A stretch of DNA of 64,000 nt from Antilocapra americana (Eukaryota; Chordata; Mammalia; Artiodactyla; Antilocapridae), in assembly GCA_007570785.1 (NCBI GenBank), contig ML664183.1, positions 18,771,368 through 18,835,367 of the forward strand, written 5' to 3'. Shown here one piece after another: positions 57,885-64,000 of the stretch (position 1 is the first letter of the stretch; the number at the start of each line of letters is the position of its first letter). Both the position numbers and the translations under genes were made by a program. Under the pieces are notes generated by a model. The model ran no database searches. It was given only the letters and a program-made list of their open reading frames with translations, and had not been told where the DNA came from.

Positions 57885-58194
57885 TTTTGTTTATTTATTT
57901 ATGGTTACACCGGGTCTTCACTGGGGAGCTTGAGCTTTCCCTAGCAGTGGCAAGCAGGGGCTAGTCTTCCTTGTGGCGCATGGGCTTCTTGTTGCGATGG
58001 CTTCCCTTGCTGTGGACCCTGGCTCTAAGCACATGGGCTCAGTAGTTGCAGCTCACGGGCCCCAGAGCTCAGGCTCAGTAGTTGGGGCACACAGGCTTGG
58101 TTTCCCCCCCAGTATATAGAATCTTTCAAGACCAGGGATCAAATCCTTGCATTGGCAGCCAGGTTCTTAACCAGTGGACCACCGGGGAAGTCTC
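57885..58194 (-). mobile_element. CHR-type SINE, full length
   Basis: Reverse element of ~310 bases with 'ttcttgttgcgatggcttcc', 'ctcaggctcagtagttgggg', B box 'agggatcaaatccttg' and head 'tggaccaccggggaagtc'. Confidence 0.85.
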
Positions 58195-58195
58195 A

Positions 58196-59850
58196 CCATT
58201 CTGTGTTTTCGACCACAGTGCTGCTGTGTGACATTTCACTGGGTCTTCATCATAGTTTTGTCACCTTTTCAATCATGACAAGAAGCTCTATGAGGATGAG
58301 TTAAAAGTTAGGATCATAATAATTAAAGTCATCATACACATGTTTTAAAGCATAATAGTTTCTGCCTTTGGAAAATCTCATTATTGATTATTTTCCTGAT
58401 GTATTTCAGAAAACAGATTAATAATTTATGAACAAAGGAGTTCATTAGCTCCAACTTGCTAGCCCCATCTACTGTTAATTGTTATCGGCTGAGATTCCCA
58501 GAGTTCCACTGGACAGGTGTAGTAGCCATGTTATCGGTGACATTAGAGGCACTCCCTCCATCCAGCTAGCTTTGCCAGTTGCCTGCTTATTTCTGGAATT
58601 CATATAGGCATGTCCCATGTGGTATCATTAATACATCTTCCTACTACCATCTGGTGTTCACTACTTCTCTCCGATTCCAGCATTTTTAGTGAGATTACCG
58701 TACAAAATTTCCATGTGTCTAAAACCTCATTATGTATTTGCTGCTGAAATAGGAGGTTTGCCTCTCTTTCCTTTTGTTTAATTCTGTTAGAGATGCTGCC
58801 TCCTGTTCCACCTCGCATCCTGATAGCTTACAAGATTTTTAGTGGAAAGATGTAAGTCACACAGAAGAGGGATTTTATGTCCCTAGGTCTTCCTTCCCCA
58901 GGACAAATCCAAATGGCCAATACCATACAATACTAGGAGATTTGTGTCTCCCTCTGGTGACCAAAGCTTTGATATTCGTTTGAGATTTTCTGACTTCATC
59001 TTTATTTAAGATGAATTTTCTCCAGAAGGATCATCAATCCCTCATGCCACTAGATTTCTGAGAGCTGTCTACTAGCCTTCCAGACATGGTTGTGCATATA
59101 TGGATACTGGGTTCTAAAACACAACTTAGGCTTGAGCTGGTGTACTTATCATGCTATTACATCAGTAACATTTTCTATGAATTCATACATATTTTATAGC
59201 CCAATCTCATGTGAGTTCACTGAAGTATTGAGGTAATAGGTAATCATGATTTACCCATGAGTTTAAAAAGACATGTTTTCTTATGAAAGGATGTAAATTG
59301 TTGGGGCTACATTCATGCTATTAAATTATCATGTTACCCAAACAACCACTTGATGGATTAACATTTTTACTTATTTCCTAGTTGTTTTGATGTTTTAAAG
59401 GACACAGGTGTTTTCTCTGAAAGAAAATTGGCAACGTGTTCCCACTGGCAGGTCTGTATGTCAAAAGAGAATTGGTTGAGATAATAAATGTACTTTGAAA
59501 AGAACTGGTTATGTTTATAAAGGTTTTTATGTGTGATTGTGGCCATCTAAAATTTGTAGTTTTCCTGTTATTAGCCCATTTGACCTTCCAGATGATAGAA
59601 GGCCTTAAGACTTTTGGAGGAAATAAAGAGACGGGAAATAATTGTGTTCTTCAATTTTTGAGAACCTTCCTAGAGCAAAAGCCATTGTAAAACAGAAATG
59701 GGTTTTCTTTGAAAATTAATTTCCTGAAACTAAAGTGTTCTTTTTTTTTTTTTTAAAAAAGGTCACTTTTGCACTTCTGAATATCATTCACTACCTATGG
59801 CAGTGATAGCTTTGTTTGACTGTGTCATAGATTATGACGGAAGTTTGTTT
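58196..59850. other. No gene or repeat recognised
   Basis: About 1.65 kb unassigned. T/A tracts at 59742-59761. The frame at 58600-58818 (-) has no domain. Confidence 0.45.
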
Positions 59851-59855
59851 TTAGA

Positions 59856-59978
59856 AGAGGTAAATGGCAACCCACTTCAGTATTCTTGCCTGGAGAATCC
59901 CATGGACAGAGAGGCCTGGGAGGCTATACAGTCCATGGGGTCACAAAGAGTCAGACATGGTTGAAGTGACTTAGCAGG
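59856..59978 (+). mobile_element. BovA SINE monomer
   Basis: A single BovA unit ('caacccacttcagtattctt' ... 'agagtcagacatggttgaag') ending 'gacttagcaggca', without a tRNA head. Similar to the second half of Bov-A2. Confidence 0.9.
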
Positions 59979-59994
59979 CAAGAATATATACTGC

Positions 59995-60390
59995 CACAGA
60001 GATTGTTTCTATGTCCTAAACCAGCCCAAAACATGGTTTAAAACAACAGTTATACATTGTTTCCCTTGATTCTCTGGGTTTGCTAGACTCAGTGGCCAGT
60101 TCTGGGGTTCCATGTGGTATAGCTGAGGTCTGGTTATAGCTGTACATCCAAGATGGCGTCATGTCCTCCATGGTCTCTCCAAATTTCTGTTATCATGCAG
60201 TAGTCTAGGCTGAGCTACTTTATAGCTTGGTCACTGCCTTTCAATAGACACAAAGTGAAATTACACACCTTTTAAAGGGTTAGATCTAGAAATGGCATTT
60301 TGACCCTATCCCTTTGATTCAAAGCAAGTCACCAGGTTAACACACATTCAGTGGGAAGGAATTAGCCTTCATCCCTTGATGGGAGAAATG
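59995..60390 (-). repeat. Ancient interspersed repeat, family not named (copy 2)
   Basis: Shares the word order of 57200-57560: 'ttaaaacaacagttatacat', 'ccaagatggcgtcatgtcc', 'caaagcaagtcaccaggtt' and 'cccttgatgggagaaatg'. Confidence 0.55.
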
Positions 60391-60554
60391 TCAAAGTATT
60401 TGTACCTATCTTTCATATCACCTTAGAGATATTTGTTCATTCATTCATTTAAGATTCAAACATCTACTACCTCTGGTATTATTCTCAGGGCTCTGAGGAG
60501 TAGTCCCTCTAGGGTGTATCTTGTTCAACTCTCTTTCAGCTTCAGCATTGGCAA

Positions 60555-60720
60555 ACTATGTGTCTTGGTCAAGTTTCATTTCATCTCCATGATTTATTCT
60601 CATTTGCAAAATGGACATAATAAGAAGAATAGTTGCTCTACATATAATAAGTAATTTAATTTTCATGATTGTGGTGTTAATACATGTAGAGCACATAGAA
60701 TGAATTAATGCCCATGTGAA
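60555..60720 (+). repeat. MIR SINE remnant
   Basis: 'catttgcaaaatggacataa' ... 'tgtagagcacatagaatga' in MIR sense order. Confidence 0.5.
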
Positions 60721-60759
60721 GAATGGTGTCAGTTATGTAGCAACTCATAAAGTAGTCGT

Positions 60760-60840
60760 TATTATTGTTATCACTAATGAGGAAAGTAAAGCCAATTGGT
60801 GACTTGGCTACTCAGCTATTAAATGACTGTTTTAGCAGCA
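60760..60840 (-). repeat. MIR SINE remnant
   Basis: 'aatgaggaaagtaaagccaa' ... 'ggctactcagctattaaatg' in reverse MIR order. Confidence 0.5.
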
Positions 60841-60841
60841 C

Positions 60842-61105
60842 AAGGTAAAATTGCCTTGCAGTTCTTATAAGATTCAGCAGAGAGTCCTGTAAAATACAGT
60901 GGTTTTGCTTTTGAAATAAATTCTCTGGAAACATTTTGCAAGCAAGTTAAAGGATATATTTTCCATTCTAATTTTTTTCGGACTCCAGTTACTATCATGG
61001 CCATTCATGACTAATCACTTCCTCATCTCTTCAGGTCTTCTTTTACTTCTTTCCTGTCCAGTCCTACACTCCAGGCATATCAGATCACATGTTGCTCCCA
61101 CATTT
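60842..61105. other. No gene or repeat recognised
   Basis: Short unassigned stretch before the L1 3' end. Confidence 0.4.
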
Positions 61106-61121
61106 AAAGTGCTGTTTCACA

Positions 61122-61774
61122 GTCCCACTGCTGAGCATACACACCGAGGAAATCAGAATTGAAAGAGACATGTGTACCCCAATGTTCATTGCAGCACTGT
61201 TTATAATAGCCAGGACATGGAAGCAACCTAGATGTCCCATCAGCAGATGAATGGATAAGAAAGCTGTGGTACATATGTGCAATGGAATATTACTCAGCCA
61301 TTAAAAAGAATACATTTGAACCACTTCTAATGAGGTGGATGAAACTGGAGCCTATTATACATAGTGAAGTAAGCCAGAAGGAAAAACAATACAATATTCT
61401 AACACATATATATGGAATTTAGAAAGATGGTAACAATAACCCTACATGAAAGACAGCAAAAGAGACACAGATGTATAGAACAGTCTTTTGGGCTCTGTGG
61501 GAGAGGGCGAGGGTGGGATGATTGGGGAGAATGGAGCTGAAACATGTAAATTATCATATGTGAAACAAATCTCCAGTTGATGCATGATACAGGGTGCTCA
61601 GGGCTGGTACACTGGGATGGCCCAGAGGGATGGGATGGCAAGGGATGTGGGAGGGGGGTTCAGGATGGGGAACACATGTACACCCGTGGTGGATTCATGT
61701 CAATGTATGACAAAACCACTACACTATTGTAAAGTAATTAGCCTCCAATTAAAATAAGCAAATTTACATTAAAA
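61122..61774 (+). mobile_element. L1 LINE 3' end, severely 5'-truncated
   Basis: Sense ruminant L1: the last ~100 residues of ORF2 (PLLSIHTEEIRIERD-like, then [12 protein letters not shown]), 3' UTR with 'gtgggaggggggttcagga', and an A-rich tail. TSD 'aaagtgctgtttcaca' at 61106-61121 and 'aaagtgttgtttcata' at 61775-61790, two differences in 16. ORF2 is partial and cannot be translated as a protein. Confidence 0.94.
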
Positions 61775-61794
61775 AAAGTGTTGTTTCATATTTC

Positions 61795-62140
61795 TGTGCC
61801 TTTATTTACACTACACTCAGTTCTTGGAGTGCTCATATTCTAGTATTTTAAAGCTGCTATTATCTGTTTCTCTTTCTTTCTCCAAGATATTCCCAGTTCC
61901 TTTCTTGATATCTTCCCTTAACCTGAATCTATTTGGGTACATTTTTTTTTCTTGTTCCTAAATCTCATGTGATTCCTTCTTTAATAAAACTTAACCACAT
62001 TTTAAATTATTTATTACTTATCCATGTCTATAACCTCTTTAAACTGTAAGGTGTGAAACACATCTTTTTTTTTTCTCTCTGATTTCTCAAAACCTTGCAT
62101 AGTACCAAAGAGGCTGTGTCATCACATGGATAGTTAGTTC
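61795..62140 (+). repeat. Possible L2 LINE 3' end
   Basis: 'taacctctttaaactgtaag' followed by 'tctcaaaaccttgcatagta' fits decayed L2. Confidence 0.35.
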
Positions 62141-62144
62141 CAAG

Positions 62145-62870
62145 AATGACACCTCTTAACATGTATTTTAAAGTGAGGATTCTTCACCATGGGAGACAGA
62201 ACCAAGGTTTACTCTTTGACAAGATATTTATACATGTTGCACATACATCACAACTGCCATTGTAAATCAGTCTTTTTTAAAAATATCAACTAAGAATCCA
62301 ACAAATAGGATTTTTATAACTTATACCTGTACATTTTATTCTCCTGAATATTGTTTTTAAAGCAGATTTTCAGGACTAGTGCATTTCCAATACATTTTTA
62401 TGTGAGATAACTTGGGATCTCTTGTCAACATGCTCATGTTGGATTATACTTCAGTCATTGAAGACTGGGCTTGAGGTTCAAGTCACAGTCTGAAGTCAGG
62501 GAAGCGGTGGCCACAAATAGTATACCTTTTGCCAAAGCTCTGCTTGCAAACTGCTGACAGTAATGCTAGATTAGCCTAACTAAAGTACTGGCAGTACAAA
62601 TTCCATTTAAGAAAAAGTACAACGTCTTGTCTTCTAACAAACTGTATTCTGACATGTCAGCCAAAATAATTTCTACCCCTTCTTGTCCAGGCTTTCACGA
62701 TTTTTGTCATCTTGCAACCTTGTATCTCAGGCCACTGTGACTTTCATATGTTGATGGTAGAAATAGCTTTACGTTTTGAAAGAGCCACTAGTTTCCTCCA
62801 TGGTAGCCTCACTCAAGAGCAGGAGAAATGTACAACGCAGAGGGTATGTTGCAGAGGTAATGTCTTCAAG
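62145..62870. other. No gene or repeat recognised
   Basis: Unassigned sequence with no notable frame. Confidence 0.45.
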
Positions 62871-62884
62871 CTTATATTTATTTA

Positions 62885-63093
62885 GACTTCTCTGGTGGCT
62901 CAGATGGTAAAAGAGCCTGCCTACAATGCGGGATACCCGGGTTTGGTCCCTGGGTTGGGAAGATCCCCTGGAGAAGGAAATGGCAACCTGTTGTGTACTC
63001 TTGCGTGGAAAAATCCCATGGACGGAGAAGCCTGGTAGGCTACAATCCATGGGGTCGCGAAGAGTTGGACACAACTGCATGACTTCACTTCAC
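62885..63093 (+). mobile_element. Bov-tA SINE
   Basis: Head 'gacttctctggtggctcaga', B box 'gggtttggtccctgggttgg', and a body and end rich in intact CpG ('ggggtcgcgaagagttgg'), suggesting a young copy. TSD 'tatatttattta' / 'tatatttactta' at 62873-62884 and 63094-63105. Confidence 0.95.
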
Positions 63094-63179
63094 TATATTT
63101 ACTTAACTTTCTAACGTCTGCTAGTTAAGGAATCTAAGATGTTGGCAAATGAACCCAGGCACTGATTGTTTGAGAGTTC

Positions 63180-63330
63180 CCACTGGAGCTTCAGCTCTGG
63201 GGTTGAGTCCAGGCTCTGCCACTTCGACCCAGAGAGGTAATGTTGTTTCAGAGAGATCTTAAAGGTTCTATCTTCTTATATGCATAATATAGATGATGAG
63301 GAAATGTGATAACTATTGAACAACAAAATA
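63180..63330 (+). repeat. MIR SINE remnant
   Basis: 'ggttgagtccaggctctgcc' then 'ataatatagatgatgaggaa', MIR sense. Confidence 0.5.
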
Positions 63331-63339
63331 ACTTAATTC

Positions 63340-63450
63340 ATGCTATATTCTATCATCGTTTCATTGATGAGAAAATGGACTCAGTTCTTATTAACTTATT
63401 CAGAGTCAAATAGTAGCTAATTAAGATACTTAGGATTAAAATCAATATAG
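63340..63450 (-). repeat. MIR SINE remnant
   Basis: 'ttgatgagaaaatggactca' then 'gagtcaaatagtagctaatt', reverse MIR. Confidence 0.5.
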
Positions 63451-63451
63451 C

Positions 63452-64000
63452 ACTGTGCTTGAAACATAGCACTAGTTGTAAAAAATTGTTGATATTAAAA
63501 GTATATGTCATATCTTAAAAAACACCATTATGCTTCACTAAACATTTAACACTGTCTGTCTTAGGAGACTCTGACATTTATGGCTGTAGCTAAAATGGCA
63601 ACCTTAAACTTTAATGATCACAAAAGATGTGAAGGCTGAGATAAATTTACTAAATGCTTAAAGATGATAAAATATAATGGTACTTTAATTGCCATTATAA
63701 AGTAAGTGAGAGTGGTCTGATTTCCCCCCCCAAATAATGGATTTCTTTATGCACTAAATGTCAGGTTGTGTATTACTACTAGTCTTGACAAAGGTCCATA
63801 CAGCTCTCCATCCAGCATCTATGCTCATCTTTCATATTAATCTTTCCTAATTCCTATATTTTCTATCCAAAGTCAGTCATTTGGTTTAGGACATTTGTTT
63901 TCAGAAATCAAAATGTGCAGCTGAAAAGATAATACATCAAGCCATCAGCACTTATAAATATTCTAGAATAAATTAATTAGTCAGATTACATAGGCCATTG
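63452..64000. other. No gene or repeat recognised
   Basis: Unassigned AT-rich end of the window. Confidence 0.45.

Overview
The window looks like nuclear genomic DNA of a pecoran ruminant, probably a bovid such as cattle, buffalo, sheep or goat. The evidence is the repeat content: many Bov-tA and Bov-A2 SINEs, BovB (RTE-clade) LINE copies, ruminant L1 copies and cetartiodactyl CHR-type tRNA SINEs. These lie among older placental repeats (MIR, L2, MaLR LTRs). Base composition is AT-rich with few CpG. I found no CpG island, no exon chain with splice sites, no structural RNA gene, no CRISPR array and no intact cellular protein-coding gene. It reads as a gene desert or the inside of a large intron. 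Every longer open reading frame I could identify is a retrotransposon remnant.

Layout. 1-5.3 kb: a BovB fragment at the left edge, three Bov SINEs, and a BovB copy with an internal ~620-bp duplication that also carries a SINE. 5.3-11.6 kb: mostly unassigned AT-rich DNA, with a less AT-rich island at 8.6-9.2 kb. 11.6-17.2 kb: decayed L2, an old L1 fragment, a 2-kb antisense BovB and a CA repeat. 17.2-23.3 kb: scattered antisense Bov-tA and a MaLR LTR broken by BovB pieces. 23.3-29.9 kb: the most structured locus, one truncated L1 (TSD 23328-23347 / 29874-29893) with a second, 5'-inverted L1 inside it (TSD 26049-26066 / 28903-28920). 29.9-35.3 kb: an old antisense L1 tail and mostly unassigned DNA. 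35.3-48.8 kb: many Bov SINEs and short BovB pieces, including a MIR split twice. 49.8-52.8 kb: an almost full-length antisense BovB. 52.8-64 kb: old L1, MaLR, CHR and MIR remnants, a short L1 3' end at 61.1 kb and a Bov-tA at 62.9 kb.

No genes work together here. What the window offers is a layered insertion history: MIR and L2 are oldest, then MaLR LTRs and old L1, then BovB and Bov SINEs and the ruminant L1s. Several target-site duplications (TSDs) can be read directly. All four BovB copies that retain the reverse transcriptase catalytic motif have lost YADD (YAGD, YADG, YADN, YKED). I found no convincing new biological system. The best second-look items are the nested, inverted L1 locus, the BovB internal duplication, the dimeric SINE mobilised as one unit, and a few moderately complex stretches I could not classify. 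Repeat family names come from recognition by eye; boundaries are usually good to about 5-20 bases unless a TSD fixes them.
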